The notes: generated by a model from the sequence alone, not told the origin. 64,000 bases of DNA from Oxalobacteraceae bacterium (GCA_027490725.1 JAIXXN010000024.1:1-64000); one strand, 5' to 3'. Shown: positions 46,174-56,154, counted from the stretch's first letter. A program made the numbers and translations.

Positions 46174-47304
46174 ATGACGACTCAGCTGATGTTGGTTTTG
46201 CCTAGTTTGTTGCGAGCTGGCGCGGAAAATCAAGTGGTCGATCTGGCGAACCGGATTGATCCGGCACGCTTCGGCGTTCGTCTATTCACCTTTGAACCCC
46301 AGTTGGATCAGGTGTCACGTATTGACGCCAGTCGCGTGCAACATTTGCATGCGATGCGTGAAAAACGCCTAGATCTAGGGCCTGCGCGGCGCTTGGCACA
46401 GGCAATTGATGAATACGAAATTGACGTCGTGCATTGCACCTTGCAGATCGCACTGCTGATGGGCTGGCTGGCCATCAGATTGTCGCGTCGAAAGCCGCGC
46501 CTAGTGGTAGCGATTCACACCACGATTAATCGCAACGCCAAGGCAGAGTGGCTGGATCGCTTGCTTTATCAGTGGCTGATGCGGCAGTGCGCACGAATCG
46601 TCTTCGTCTGTGATGCCCAGCGGGCGCACTGGGAGGCCAAGTATCCCTTTATCGCCAAGCGAGCCATTACCGTGCACAACGGCATTGATGTGGGTCGCTT
46701 CGATCCGCTTGCTGCACGCGCGGCAGGGCTTGAACTCCGACAGCAACTGGGCCTTCCGGAGGATGCCCTGGTTGTCGCTCACATTGCCGCGTTTCGCCCA
46801 GAGAAAGCACATCAGCTGGTATTGGATGCGATTGAAAAGGTCGTCGCTAGCATGCCGAATTTGGTCGTCTTATTCGCAGGGGATGGCAACCTGCGGGCAG
46901 CGATTACTGCGCAGGCTGCGCAGCGAGGCTTGAGCACCCACCTTCGGTTTCTTGGCAATCTTCCCGATGTGCGTCCAGTGCTGGGGGCGGCGGACTTTTC
47001 TTTGCTGCCTTCGGTGGCAGTGGAAACATTTTCGCTGGCAATGTTGGAGTCGCTGGCGTTAGAGGTGCCGATGATCGCCTCGGATCTGGGCGGGGTACGT
47101 GAGGCTGTACTGGATGGAGAAACAGGATTGGTCGTACCGCCACGCGATCTGGCAGCACTGGTGCAGGCAATGCTGGCTCTCGGCGCCGACGCATCGTTGC
47201 GTAAGCGTATGGGGCAGCGTGGCCGAGCACTGGTGCTGGAGCGCTATAGCGTCGATACGATGGTGCGCAAGACAGAAGCAGCAATTGAGGCGAGCTTGGC
47301 ATGA
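46174..47304 (+). CDS. Glycosyltransferase family 4
   Basis: A 376-residue GT4 enzyme: VLPSLLRAGAENQVVDLANR at the N-terminus, VHNGIDVGRFDPLAA, the donor-binding IAAFRPEKAHQLVLDA, and the E-x7-E-type motif VETFSLAMLESLALEVP. It should add a sugar from a nucleotide donor during repeat-unit assembly. ATG 46174 has no strong binding site. Confidence 0.9.
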   Translation: MTTQLMLVLPSLLRAGAENQVVDLANRIDPARFGVRLFTFEPQLDQVSRIDASRVQHLHAMREKRLDLGPARRLAQAIDEYEIDVVHCTLQIALLMGWLAIRLSRRKPRLVVAIHTTINRNAKAEWLDRLLYQWLMRQCARIVFVCDAQRAHWEAKYPFIAKRAITVHNGIDVGRFDPLAARAAGLELRQQLGLPEDALVVAHIAAFRPEKAHQLVLDAIEKVVASMPNLVVLFAGDGNLRAAITAQAAQRGLSTHLRFLGNLPDVRPVLGAADFSLLPSVAVETFSLAMLESLALEVPMIASDLGGVREAVLDGETGLVVPPRDLAALVQAMLALGADASLRKRMGQRGRALVLERYSVDTMVRKTEAAIEASLA

Positions 47305-47334
47305 ATCAGGGCGCACATAAGGCAGGGGAGACAC

Positions 47335-48768
47335 ATGCCGATTGAGGATTTCCTGCATCCGCTGTTAGCGGCGTATATCAATTCCCCCCAATGGCTTAAG
47401 GCTAGTCTCGGTCGGGTGTACTCATGGTTGCCCGCCTCAATCAGGCACGGTGCCAGTTACAAGCATTTTTTGGCTGAGGCCGGCGTAAGGGATGCCGCTG
47501 CCCTTAAAGCACTGAGCCAGACTAAGTTGGCAACGGCCCTGCGCTGGGCGATTGAGACCGTGCCGGCCTACGGTGCCTACCGACACCTGCTGACGCAACT
47601 GGATGATCCCGAAGCGGTGCTGCGCCAGTTGCCGCTGACCAGTAAAGAGGATATCAAGCGCCAACCGGACGCTTATCTATCGACGGCCATGCCGGTTAGC
47701 AAGCGTTTCCTGACTTTTACGGGGGGCTCCACGGCCGCACCGATGATGCTCTATCTTCACCGCGGGGTTTCGCGGGCCAAAGAGCACGCATTCGTCAAAT
47801 ATTTCCATGACCGAGTCGGTCTGCGTCGGCACGACGTGATTCTGGCCTTACGTGGCCGGAATGTGCCGACTGCGCGCGATGGCGGTGCCTTGTGGATGTA
47901 TGAGCCGATCAAACGCCACCTGATACTGAGTTCCGACCATCTGGAGCGCGCAAATATGGCCGACTACGTTGAGGCCATGCGCATTTGGAAACCCCGGTTT
48001 ATCAGTGCTTTCCCCTCGGCCGTCTATCCGCTGGCGCGCTGGTTGAAGGAGAATCCAGATCCTGCCGTGCAGGCGCGTATCGAAGCGGTCATGTTGTTCT
48101 CGGAAAATGTCTACGATAACCAGAAAGCCTTGCTGCGCGAAGTGTTTGACTGCCCGGTGTTGCAGCACTACGGACATACCGAGCGGGTGCTGATGGCAGC
48201 ATCGATGCCTGACGATGAGCGCTGTTTTTTCTGGCCTCAATATGGGAAATTCGAACTCATCGATCAGCGTGGCGAACCGATTACTCGCCCAGGTGTGCTG
48301 GGGGAAATTGTTGGCACCGGGTTTGATAATCAGGTGATGCCCTTTGTGCGCTATCGTACCGGCGACATGGCGGTATTGTCCGAGCACCCGCATCCGGATT
48401 TGCCAGGTTTCCCAGTGGTGGAGCGCATCGAAGGGCGATTGCAGGAGTTTTTGGTCTGCCATGATCATCGCCTGATTTCGATCTGCACGATGGGGGCTGC
48501 GCACTTTGCCGACGTGGCGGAGTTTGACTTGATCCAGTACGAGCAGCACCAGCCTGGTTACTTTGTATTGAATGTGGTGACACAGAAGCCATTGAGCGAA
48601 CAAGTGCGCGCCCGGATAATTCACGCGGTGCAAGAAAAGACGCAAGGCGGCTGCAGTGCCGAAGTGCGCGAAGTACAAGCGCTGGCGCGTACCAAGCAAG
48701 GGAAGCAGCGTATGTTGATCCAGCATCTTGATATCAGCCAGTATTTTGGTGCAGCGCATGTGGAGTAG
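47335..48768 (+). CDS. CapK-like adenylate-forming enzyme (phenylacetate-CoA ligase family)
   Basis: A 477-residue member of the phenylacetate-CoA ligase/CapK group found in capsule loci. Seen are the phosphate-loop region LTFTGGSTAAP (~125-135), the GEIVGTGFDNQVMPFVRYRTGD stretch typical of adenylating enzymes, and a C-terminal VERIEGRLQEF hinge. It probably activates a carboxylic acid that decorates the glycan, or acts without CoA; the substrate is unknown. GGGGAGA lies before ATG 47335. Confidence 0.85.
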   Translation: MPIEDFLHPLLAAYINSPQWLKASLGRVYSWLPASIRHGASYKHFLAEAGVRDAAALKALSQTKLATALRWAIETVPAYGAYRHLLTQLDDPEAVLRQLPLTSKEDIKRQPDAYLSTAMPVSKRFLTFTGGSTAAPMMLYLHRGVSRAKEHAFVKYFHDRVGLRRHDVILALRGRNVPTARDGGALWMYEPIKRHLILSSDHLERANMADYVEAMRIWKPRFISAFPSAVYPLARWLKENPDPAVQARIEAVMLFSENVYDNQKALLREVFDCPVLQHYGHTERVLMAASMPDDERCFFWPQYGKFELIDQRGEPITRPGVLGEIVGTGFDNQVMPFVRYRTGDMAVLSEHPHPDLPGFPVVERIEGRLQEFLVCHDHRLISICTMGAAHFADVAEFDLIQYEQHQPGYFVLNVVTQKPLSEQVRARIIHAVQEKTQGGCSAEVREVQALARTKQGKQRMLIQHLDISQYFGAAHVE

Positions 48769-48771
48769 GCG

Positions 48772-49887
48772 GTGAGCATGGAAGGTCCGGCATGGCCGCA
48801 TGGTCGCGTACTGATGTTCAGCACTGACGCCGGTGGCCGCGGTGGGATTGCTGCTGTTGTAGCGGGATTGGGGGCTGGTGCGTTTGCTCATCATTACGGC
48901 ATCCGCCTGATTGCCAGTCATCGTGATGGTACTGCCTGGGGCAAAGCTACTCGGTTTTTTGCCGCGCTCGCTGCCTTAGCGTGGGCGCGCTGTGTGGGCC
49001 AACCGAGGTTGGTGCATGTGCACACTGCGTCGCGCGCCAGTTTTATTCGGAAATCTATTTTGCTGGGGCTGGCGCGAGGTCTTGGCCTTCGCACGATACT
49101 GCACTTGCATGGTGGCGCTTTTGAACAGTACGCCACCGGGGAAGCCGGACCATGGTTACAAAAGTGGATTCGGTATAGCTTTGAGAAAAGCGATGCAGTG
49201 CTGGTGCTTTCTGGTAGCTGGGAGCAATTCGTTCGCCGCTTTGCGCCAGCGGCGAACGTCATGGTGTTGTCGAATGCGGTCACTGTGCCGGTCTTGTCGT
49301 CAGACAAGCGCGTTCCCATGCGTGTGCTGTTTTTAGGGCGCATAGAACAAGCCAAAGGTATCGATGATCTATTGCTGGCCCTGCAATCGCTCGCTAGCGA
49401 CTATCCGTCTATGCGCCTAGTGGTCGGCGGCGATGGTGATCGTGTCGCTCTGCATCAACGAGCGATCGACATGGGGGTGGCGAATATGCTTGAGTTGCCT
49501 GGCTGGCTAACTCGGGAACAGGTGGAGCAGGAGTTGGTGCGGGCGAACATATTTGTATTGCCGTCCTATCAGGAAGGGTTGCCGATGGCTTTGCTTGAAG
49601 CGATGGCATACTCGTGCGCGGTTATCGCCACTGCCGTAGGCGGGATACCGCAGCTGGTGACGTCCGGGGTTAACGGTTTGTTGATCGCCCCAGGCGATAC
49701 GGACGGATTGGCTGCGTCATTGCGGCGCTTGCTCGACGATCAAGTCCTGTGCGAACACATGGGGCAGCAAGCCCGCGCAACGATCGAAGCTGGATTTAGT
49801 AGTGCTGCAATGACGCGGCAGTTAGCGGGTCTGTATGACAGCCTGGTTGCTGTGCCGGCAGACGGTAACCATTTGGAGTCGCCGTGA
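48772..49887 (+). CDS. Glycosyltransferase family 4
   Basis: A 371-residue GT4 enzyme: STDAGGRGGIAAVVAGLGAGAF, VHVHTASRASFIRK, LFLGRIEQAKGIDDLLLAL and PSYQEGLPMALLEAMAYSCAVIA (E-x7-E). GTG 48772 has GGAG six bases upstream. It follows the CapK-like gene by three bases and overlaps the start region of the heparinase frame only if that gene's upstream extension is used. Confidence 0.9.
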   Translation: MSMEGPAWPHGRVLMFSTDAGGRGGIAAVVAGLGAGAFAHHYGIRLIASHRDGTAWGKATRFFAALAALAWARCVGQPRLVHVHTASRASFIRKSILLGLARGLGLRTILHLHGGAFEQYATGEAGPWLQKWIRYSFEKSDAVLVLSGSWEQFVRRFAPAANVMVLSNAVTVPVLSSDKRVPMRVLFLGRIEQAKGIDDLLLALQSLASDYPSMRLVVGGDGDRVALHQRAIDMGVANMLELPGWLTREQVEQELVRANIFVLPSYQEGLPMALLEAMAYSCAVIATAVGGIPQLVTSGVNGLLIAPGDTDGLAASLRRLLDDQVLCEHMGQQARATIEAGFSSAAMTRQLAGLYDSLVAVPADGNHLESP

Positions 49888-49909
49888 GTTGGCGGATGAA
49901 AGGAAGTTC

Positions 49910-51928
49910 ATGGTAGCGAGTAGTACGAGTCGGGCTGGGTGGCTATTGCGTCGTCTAAGTCGCATCTCAGTGGCCGAAGTGCCGTATCGGGTTCATGGCG
50001 TATTGCGCGCCGCGGCGCAGGCGCGAGGTTGGTTCGATGCGCGCCATGTGCCAGCGGAGGTCAGCGATGCCTCCTGGGGGGCACCTTGGGTAATGGCTCC
50101 GACCGCGACTGCGGATCGAGAGGAGATCGTGCAAGCGGCAGACGCGCTGATTCAGAACGGCGTCCCCATCTTTGACACGGTCGTCGCGTTGAACGATGGT
50201 CTGCCTGACTGGAATCGTGACCCCAAAACCGGCACCGCGATTCCGCTTAGCTTCGGACTCGAGATCGATTTTCGCCATCTTGGCGAGGGTGTCGACATCA
50301 AATACATGTGGGAACTGAACCGGCACGTCTGGCTGGTGCCCATCGCCCAGGCGTGGTGTGTCAGCGGTGAACAGCGTTATCTGGCTTTGCTGGGCCGACT
50401 GCTCGATGGCTGGATTGCCGCCTGCCCCTATGCCCGCGGCGCCAACTGGTCGTCGCCGGTCGAACACGGGATTCGCCTGATCAATTGGAGTATCGTGTGG
50501 CATCTGATCGGTGGTGCGAACTCGCCCCTGTTCGACGGCGCGCATGGTGCCAGTCTGCGGCAACGCTGGCTCGATTGTATCTATCAGCACATCCGCTTCG
50601 CGAGCGATAACTATTCTTTCCATTCTTCGTCGGATAACCACTTGATAGGCGAAGCGGCCGGCGTCTATGTCGGGGCGGTCACTTGGAATCGCTGGCAGGA
50701 AGTTCGCGTGCTGGCCAGCCGGGCGAAGACGATACTGGAAGAGGAAATGCTCAAGCAGTTTGCTGCGGATGGGGTAAATCTGGAGCAGGCGCTTTGCTAC
50801 CATAAGTTTTCTCTAGAATTTATGCTGGCATCCCGTTTGTCTGGCGCGGCGGCGGGACTGAGCTTTAGCGCAGCTTTTGATTCGCGCATGCATGCCGCTT
50901 TGATTTTTATGGCGGCCATGTTGGATCGCAATGGTCAGGTTGCGCCGATTGGTGATGCCGATGACGGTAAGGTCTTCCGCCTGCTAGGAGATGGTGCGCA
51001 GAATTCTTATGAGGCTATGCTTGCTGTCGGGGCTGAACTGTATCAATCGCCGCTGCTTCGGGAAAAACTGGCTGCGCTCGGTAGTCAGGCCGATCCGAGT
51101 CAATCGGGCCTGCAACTGCCGGTGGTGACCATTGCGCCGTTGGCGACAGAATGGCCCACACTGTTTGCCGATGGCGGCTATCTGGTGGTTAACGAGCACA
51201 GCGATGTACAGGCGGCGATGCGCCTGATTATGGATGTTGGCCCCCTAGGCTACAACCGTATTGCAGGGCATGGTCATGCAGATGCGTTGGCGGTATTGTT
51301 CGCGGCGAACGGTGTCGATTTTCTTATCGATCCCGGAACCTATTGCTACAATGCAGCTCCGGACTTGCGACATTACTTCCGCGGTACCGCGGCCCATAAC
51401 ACGGTAATGCTCGATGACGAGGATCAGTCGGTATATGGTGGGAGCTTCCTTTGGTTGCGTGATGTTAATAGTACGGTGCACCGCTTTGAGGACGATGGCC
51501 AGCAACTGTTGCTGGAGGCCAGTCATGATGGCTACCAGCGGCTGAGTGATCCAGTACGCCACGTGCGCACCTTGCGGCTTGAGCACAATGCCGGGCAGTT
51601 TGTGATTAGTGACCGGTTTGAGTGTGCCGTAGCACATCAGGCAACGTTGCACTGGCATTTTGCTCCGGGTTGTGTAATTGATCAGGACGGTGATCAGCAG
51701 GCATGGTTTGTGAGGCATGGTGACGTTACACTGCGGGTTGAACTCGAGGTCGCTGGCTGTAATGTTGAGATAGTCAACGGACAGGAGCAACCGCCGTTGG
51801 GGTGGAGTTCGCCTCGCTTTTATACCCGTCAAGCTTCCCCTGTAATGCGGGTGCGCGGTGTTGTCGGGGCCGAGGGGCAACTTGTGTCGCGTTTCACTGT
51901 CGTCGGAAACGGCACATCGAGAAGTTAA
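49910..51928 (+). CDS. Heparinase II/III-like (alginate lyase family) protein
   Basis: A 672-residue protein with the helical toroid region in its first ~370 residues and a C-terminal beta-sandwich. The catalytic-type segment YNRIAGHGHADALAVLF (~445-461) contains the His-Ala-Asp motif of heparinase II/III, and IDPGTYCYN and AAHNTVMLDDEDQS follow. No signal peptide is evident: the N-terminus is GWLLRRLSRISVAEVPYR. In such loci these proteins may cut or epimerise uronate-containing polymer. ATG 49910 with AAGGAAG is chosen over the 25-residue longer frame. Confidence 0.87.
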   Translation: MVASSTSRAGWLLRRLSRISVAEVPYRVHGVLRAAAQARGWFDARHVPAEVSDASWGAPWVMAPTATADREEIVQAADALIQNGVPIFDTVVALNDGLPDWNRDPKTGTAIPLSFGLEIDFRHLGEGVDIKYMWELNRHVWLVPIAQAWCVSGEQRYLALLGRLLDGWIAACPYARGANWSSPVEHGIRLINWSIVWHLIGGANSPLFDGAHGASLRQRWLDCIYQHIRFASDNYSFHSSSDNHLIGEAAGVYVGAVTWNRWQEVRVLASRAKTILEEEMLKQFAADGVNLEQALCYHKFSLEFMLASRLSGAAAGLSFSAAFDSRMHAALIFMAAMLDRNGQVAPIGDADDGKVFRLLGDGAQNSYEAMLAVGAELYQSPLLREKLAALGSQADPSQSGLQLPVVTIAPLATEWPTLFADGGYLVVNEHSDVQAAMRLIMDVGPLGYNRIAGHGHADALAVLFAANGVDFLIDPGTYCYNAAPDLRHYFRGTAAHNTVMLDDEDQSVYGGSFLWLRDVNSTVHRFEDDGQQLLLEASHDGYQRLSDPVRHVRTLRLEHNAGQFVISDRFECAVAHQATLHWHFAPGCVIDQDGDQQAWFVRHGDVTLRVELEVAGCNVEIVNGQEQPPLGWSSPRFYTRQASPVMRVRGVVGAEGQLVSRFTVVGNGTSRS

Positions 51929-51946
51929 AAAAATATAAGGAAACGC

Positions 51947-52972
51947 ATGCGTATCTGGTTTGAACTCACAAATTCGCCGCACATTAATATGTTTGCGGCC
52001 ATGATTCGCGATCTCGAGCGAGAACATGAGGTGATAATTACGTGCCGGCCTCTGGCAAACACGATTGATTTGTTGGACTTGCATGGCTTTAAGTACGAGG
52101 TTGTTGGCCAACATTACGGCGGCAAACTTTCGGCCAAGCTCTTCGGTTTCCCGGTCAGGGTCTGGCAACTGTGCCGTTTTCTGTCGGGGAAACGGATTGA
52201 TGTCGCGATTTCACAGAGTTCCTTCCACTCGCCAGTGGTGGCGCGTCTGATGGGCATACGTTCGATTTATATGAACGATAACGAGCATGCGATGGGCAAT
52301 ATTCCAGCCTTTATTTGTGCTTCGCGGATTATGGTGCCAGAATTTCTGAGCATGGAAAAACTGCGTAAGCAGTGGGCGAATCCTCGTAAGGTTCTGCCGT
52401 ATCCGGGTGTAAAAGAGGGTTTGTACCTATGGGAACTGGACCAGCGTTTGGGCAGCAATGATTCGGCTGGAAAACTGGTGCGCGAGCGTAAGAAGGTTTA
52501 TATCCGACCCGAACCATGGACTGCACAATATTACAAAGGTAGTCGAAATTTTCTCGATGAGTTGGTGCTTGGCATGAAGGACCACGTCGACGTTGTGCTG
52601 CTCCCAAGGGGGAAAGAGCAGGGTGTGCATTACCAGGATCCACGCTTTCAAGGCGTGAAAGTGGTCACTACGGCGCTGGATATTGCTGACATCGCTCCAG
52701 ATTGCGATCTGTTTATCGGTGCTGGCGGAACCATGACCCGTGAGATGGCCGTGCTGGGGGTGCCGACCATCTCTGTTTATCAGGATGAGTTACTGGATGT
52801 TGATGTGCATTTGCTGAAAGAGGGCGCTTTCGTGCATCGTCCTGAACTCAGTGCTGCGCAGGCGCTCGAGTACCTGCAGCATGCTGCCCAGCAACCCCCG
52901 AATCGTGGCTTGCTCGAGAAAGGCAAACTGGCCTACGACTTGGTCAAACGCACCCTGTTGAATCAGAACTGA
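51947..52972 (+). CDS. DUF354-family protein (glycosyltransferase/epimerase-like fold)
   Basis: A 341-residue protein beginning MRIWFELTNSPHINMFAAMI, the characteristic opening of DUF354. The family is related in fold to UDP-GlcNAc 2-epimerases and GT-B glycosyltransferases and is common in polysaccharide gene clusters of bacteria and archaea. The late motif LFIGAGGTMTREMAVLGVPTISVY is like the donor-site of those enzymes. The reaction is unproven. AAGGAAA precedes the ATG. Confidence 0.85.
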   Translation: MRIWFELTNSPHINMFAAMIRDLEREHEVIITCRPLANTIDLLDLHGFKYEVVGQHYGGKLSAKLFGFPVRVWQLCRFLSGKRIDVAISQSSFHSPVVARLMGIRSIYMNDNEHAMGNIPAFICASRIMVPEFLSMEKLRKQWANPRKVLPYPGVKEGLYLWELDQRLGSNDSAGKLVRERKKVYIRPEPWTAQYYKGSRNFLDELVLGMKDHVDVVLLPRGKEQGVHYQDPRFQGVKVVTTALDIADIAPDCDLFIGAGGTMTREMAVLGVPTISVYQDELLDVDVHLLKEGAFVHRPELSAAQALEYLQHAAQQPPNRGLLEKGKLAYDLVKRTLLNQN

Positions 52973-53003
52973 ATATACCGATAACCTGTTTGAGGAAAAT
53001 GAA

Positions 53004-54098
53004 ATGATACGTCTTGCTGTTGTGGGCCTGGGGAAAATGGGCTTGTCGCACCACGCGATGATTAATGCGCACGCGCGTGTAAAAGTGGCTGCTGTGTGTG
53101 ACGCGACTGGATATGTTCTCGACGTTTTAAAGAAATATACGGGCGTACCGACCTATACCGATTTTGACGCTATGTTGCGTGAGGTTGAACTCGACGCGAT
53201 CATTATTGCGACACCATCGTCCATGCATGCCAAGATGGTTCAGGCTGCGCTGGAAAAGAATATCCACGTATTCTGCGAGAAGCCATTTTGTCTGGACAAC
53301 GCCGAGGGTGAAGCCGTGACCCGCTTGGCCAATGAAAAGGGCCTCGTCAATCAGGTGGGTTACCATTACCGCTTTGTTGGGGCATTCCAGGAGGTCAAGC
53401 GCTTGTTGGATGTAAATGCTATCGGGGAAGTTACTCACATGTTGGCAGAAGCTTATGGCCCAGTGGTGCTGAAACCGAAGGGGTCGACTTGGCGTACCCA
53501 ACGTTCGGAAGGCGGCGGCTGCCTTTATGACTACGCTGCGCACCCGCTGAATTTATTGAATTGGTACTTCGGTATGCCAAATGGCGTCGGTGGTTCCGTA
53601 CTCAACAATATCTTCTCGGCGGACACCGATGATGAAGTCTTCTCGACGCTGTATTTTGACGGCGGAAAGAGCGCACAATTGTCGGTCAACTGGAGTGATG
53701 AATCGTTCCGGAAAATGAGCACCAAGATTTCGATTTGGGGCAAGAATGGCCGTATCGTTGCGGATCGTCAGGAAGTGCAAGTGTATCTGCGCAGTGCCGA
53801 GGGAATGCCAGCCCCATATCGTCAAGGCTGGAACGTACGATATACGACAGAGCTGACCGAACCGGTCGATTTTTATCTGCGTGGCGAAGAATATTCTGCC
53901 CAGCTCGACTACTTCGTACGCTGCATTGAAGAGAAAAAAGGCGGGAGCAATGTCAACTCCTTCGAGTCGGCGATGGCGACTGATCGCGTGATTTCCCTGC
54001 TGATTGCCGATGCGGCAAAGGGGCCATCACAAATGGCGAATGGTGTTCTGCCAGTTGCGCCGAAAAAGAAGAAGGGTTTCTTCTTCGGCAGCCGCTGA
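53004..54098 (+). CDS. Gfo/Idh/MocA-family sugar oxidoreductase
   Basis: A 364-residue NAD(P)-dependent dehydrogenase with VVGLGKMGLSHHAM at the N-terminus, the CEKPFCLD motif near 95 and the substrate-side YDYAAHPLNLLNW with catalytic His. It should oxidise a nucleotide-linked sugar, for example at C3, before further modification. The C-terminus ends in a basic, Phe-rich tail KKKKGFFFGSR that is unusual for the family. AGGAAAATGAA precedes the ATG. Confidence 0.9.
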   Translation: MIRLAVVGLGKMGLSHHAMINAHARVKVAAVCDATGYVLDVLKKYTGVPTYTDFDAMLREVELDAIIIATPSSMHAKMVQAALEKNIHVFCEKPFCLDNAEGEAVTRLANEKGLVNQVGYHYRFVGAFQEVKRLLDVNAIGEVTHMLAEAYGPVVLKPKGSTWRTQRSEGGGCLYDYAAHPLNLLNWYFGMPNGVGGSVLNNIFSADTDDEVFSTLYFDGGKSAQLSVNWSDESFRKMSTKISIWGKNGRIVADRQEVQVYLRSAEGMPAPYRQGWNVRYTTELTEPVDFYLRGEEYSAQLDYFVRCIEEKKGGSNVNSFESAMATDRVISLLIADAAKGPSQMANGVLPVAPKKKKGFFFGSR

Positions 54099-54137
54099 TC
54101 GCGGTCAATTTTTATACAGCATACTTGGAGCAGCAAC

Positions 54138-55019
54138 ATGGATCGTTTGTTATTTGGTGATAATCAGTTTTTCGGTGTTAATCACATGTCGGAGGAAAAA
54201 GCGCGCGCTCAGGCGATGCGTTTCCAGGATACCGGTGCCATTATCGAGGTGCTGGATCACGCCTATGATGAAGGTGTGCAGTCATTTATGTGCACCACGC
54301 ATGACCGCATTGCAGAAGTCTGTGACCATATGCGTGGGAATCCTGAGCGCTACAAGGATTTCAAATTTATGCCTTGCATGCCTTACGCGCACAAGTACGC
54401 CAATGCCGTGACAGAAGATGGCATGCTGGGCGCTTTGAAACGATTCATGCCGGACGAAGGTTTTCTGAACGCCGCGTTGCGTGGTGGTATGTCTCTGGCC
54501 AACAAGGATATTGAAGGCATCACCACGCTGTTGATCGATGCGGAAATGAAGATGTTTGCTGGCCTGAATACGCCGGTAATTTTCCTGCAGAACGTAGTGG
54601 TCGATCTATTGCTGGGGCTGGGGTTCAAAGATGCGTTCCGCATTTTTGCCGAACACGTGCGCAAACGTTATAACGCCGAACCAGGTTTCATCACGATGAA
54701 CTTGCCAAAGTTGCTTGATGTACTCGATGAGCTAGGCATCGAGAATCCAATCGTTTGTGCGAATATCAATAAAATCGGTTTCCGCATGTCGGGCGGCTTC
54801 GAAGCGTATGAAGAAGCTCTGCGCACGCGAAAATTCCGCGCAATTGCCATGTCGGTGTTTGCCTCTGGTGCGATTCCACCAAAAGAAGCGATTGAATGGG
54901 TTTGTCAGCAGCCCAACATCGAGTCCATGGTGTTTGGCGCTTCTAGTCGCGGCAATATTAAAAATACGCGTGAGTTGGTCGATCGTTTTTGGCCGGCGAA
55001 CGGCGATAAGGCGGCGTAA
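54138..55019 (+). CDS. Uncharacterised TIM-barrel-like protein of the polysaccharide locus
   Basis: A 293-residue cytoplasmic protein I cannot name. It begins LLFGDNQFFGVNHMSEEKA and runs with alternating strands and helices, with FMCTTHDRI, FMPCMPYAHKYAN, IAMSVFASGAIPPKEAI and a final VFGASSRGNIKNT. The last two recall the closing strands and anion-binding loop of aldo/keto-reductase-like barrels, but the AKR Tyr/Lys/Asp/His set is not evident. It sits between a MocA oxidoreductase and WecB and overlaps WecB by one base, so it likely acts on the same sugar route. Confidence 0.7.
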   Translation: MDRLLFGDNQFFGVNHMSEEKARAQAMRFQDTGAIIEVLDHAYDEGVQSFMCTTHDRIAEVCDHMRGNPERYKDFKFMPCMPYAHKYANAVTEDGMLGALKRFMPDEGFLNAALRGGMSLANKDIEGITTLLIDAEMKMFAGLNTPVIFLQNVVVDLLLGLGFKDAFRIFAEHVRKRYNAEPGFITMNLPKLLDVLDELGIENPIVCANINKIGFRMSGGFEAYEEALRTRKFRAIAMSVFASGAIPPKEAIEWVCQQPNIESMVFGASSRGNIKNTRELVDRFWPANGDKAA

Positions 55020-56116
55020 TGAAGAGCATTTATCTGGTAGCGGGAGCGCGTCCGAATTTTATGAAAATCGCCCCCATCGTGCGGGCGCTGAAAGGGCATG
55101 CGCATTTGTCCTACAAGATCATTCATACCGGGCAGCATTATGACCGTGACATGAATGATGTGTTCTTTGAAGAGCTTGGGATCCCGGCGCCAGATCTTTT
55201 TATGGCGGCGGGCGGGGGCTCCCATGCTGAGCAGACTGCAAAGATTATGCTGGCTTTTGAGCAACTGTGTTTGTCCGAGCGACCAGACGCGGTGCTGGTA
55301 GTCGGTGATGTGAATTCGACGTTGGCATGCTCGATTGTTGCTAAAAAAATGAATATCCCTGTTGCCCATGTCGAGGCCGGCCTGAGGAGTGGCGACATGG
55401 CCATGCCAGAAGAGATTAACCGTTTGGTCACCGACAGTATTTCTGACTGGTTTTTTGTTACTGAGCCCAGTGCCGTTGAACATTTGCGGCGCGAGGGCAA
55501 GGCTGAAGACGCTGTTCACTACGTCGGCCACGTCATGGTCGACAATGTACTTTTTCAGGCGGAGAAATTGGCGAACAGTGATACCTCGGCATTCGAGGGT
55601 GCTGGCTTTAAACAGGGACATCCGCAGTATGGCGTGGTGACTTTGCATCGTCCGAGTAATGTCGATGACGCCACCACCATGGGACGTATTGCTGGCGCAC
55701 TAAAAACGATTGCGGCTGAGTTGCCGCTTATCTTCCCGGTTCATCCAAGAACGCGTGCCAATCTGACGCGCTTTGGTATTGATCTGGGCCCCAATGTTAC
55801 CTTGGTTGGACCGCAAGGTTATATGGCCTTCCTCAACCTATGGAAAGATGCAACGGTGGTCTTAACGGATAGCGGCGGCCTGCAGGAAGAAACTACGGCA
55901 CTTGGCGTACCGTGTATCACTATCCGTGAGAATACCGAACGACCTGTTACCGTTGATGAGGGCAGCAATGTTTTGGTGGGAACTGATCCCGTCCGTATAG
56001 TTGCAGAGGCCCGGAACGTTATTGCTGGTAATGGTAAGCAAGGACGTCGACCCAATTTGTGGGATGGTCATGCTGCACAACGCATCGTGGCCGTTTTGGA
56101 CGAACAACTTCGTTAG
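55019..56116 (+). CDS. wecB: UDP-N-acetylglucosamine 2-epimerase (non-hydrolysing)
   Basis: A 365-residue epimerase making UDP-ManNAc from UDP-GlcNAc. Family marks: VAGARPNFMKIAPIVRAL, HTGQHYDRDMNDVFF, HVEAGLRSGD, MPEEINRLVTD, TDSGGLQEETTALGVPC and RENTERPVT. Its start overlaps the previous stop (TAATG). It feeds the locus's UDP-ManNAc, which the dehydrogenase at 39178 could convert to the uronate. Confidence 0.93.
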   Translation: MKSIYLVAGARPNFMKIAPIVRALKGHAHLSYKIIHTGQHYDRDMNDVFFEELGIPAPDLFMAAGGGSHAEQTAKIMLAFEQLCLSERPDAVLVVGDVNSTLACSIVAKKMNIPVAHVEAGLRSGDMAMPEEINRLVTDSISDWFFVTEPSAVEHLRREGKAEDAVHYVGHVMVDNVLFQAEKLANSDTSAFEGAGFKQGHPQYGVVTLHRPSNVDDATTMGRIAGALKTIAAELPLIFPVHPRTRANLTRFGIDLGPNVTLVGPQGYMAFLNLWKDATVVLTDSGGLQEETTALGVPCITIRENTERPVTVDEGSNVLVGTDPVRIVAEARNVIAGNGKQGRRPNLWDGHAAQRIVAVLDEQLR

Positions 56117-56154
56117 CACCGAGTGGGCATCAACAGAAAACTGGATAAACAAAC

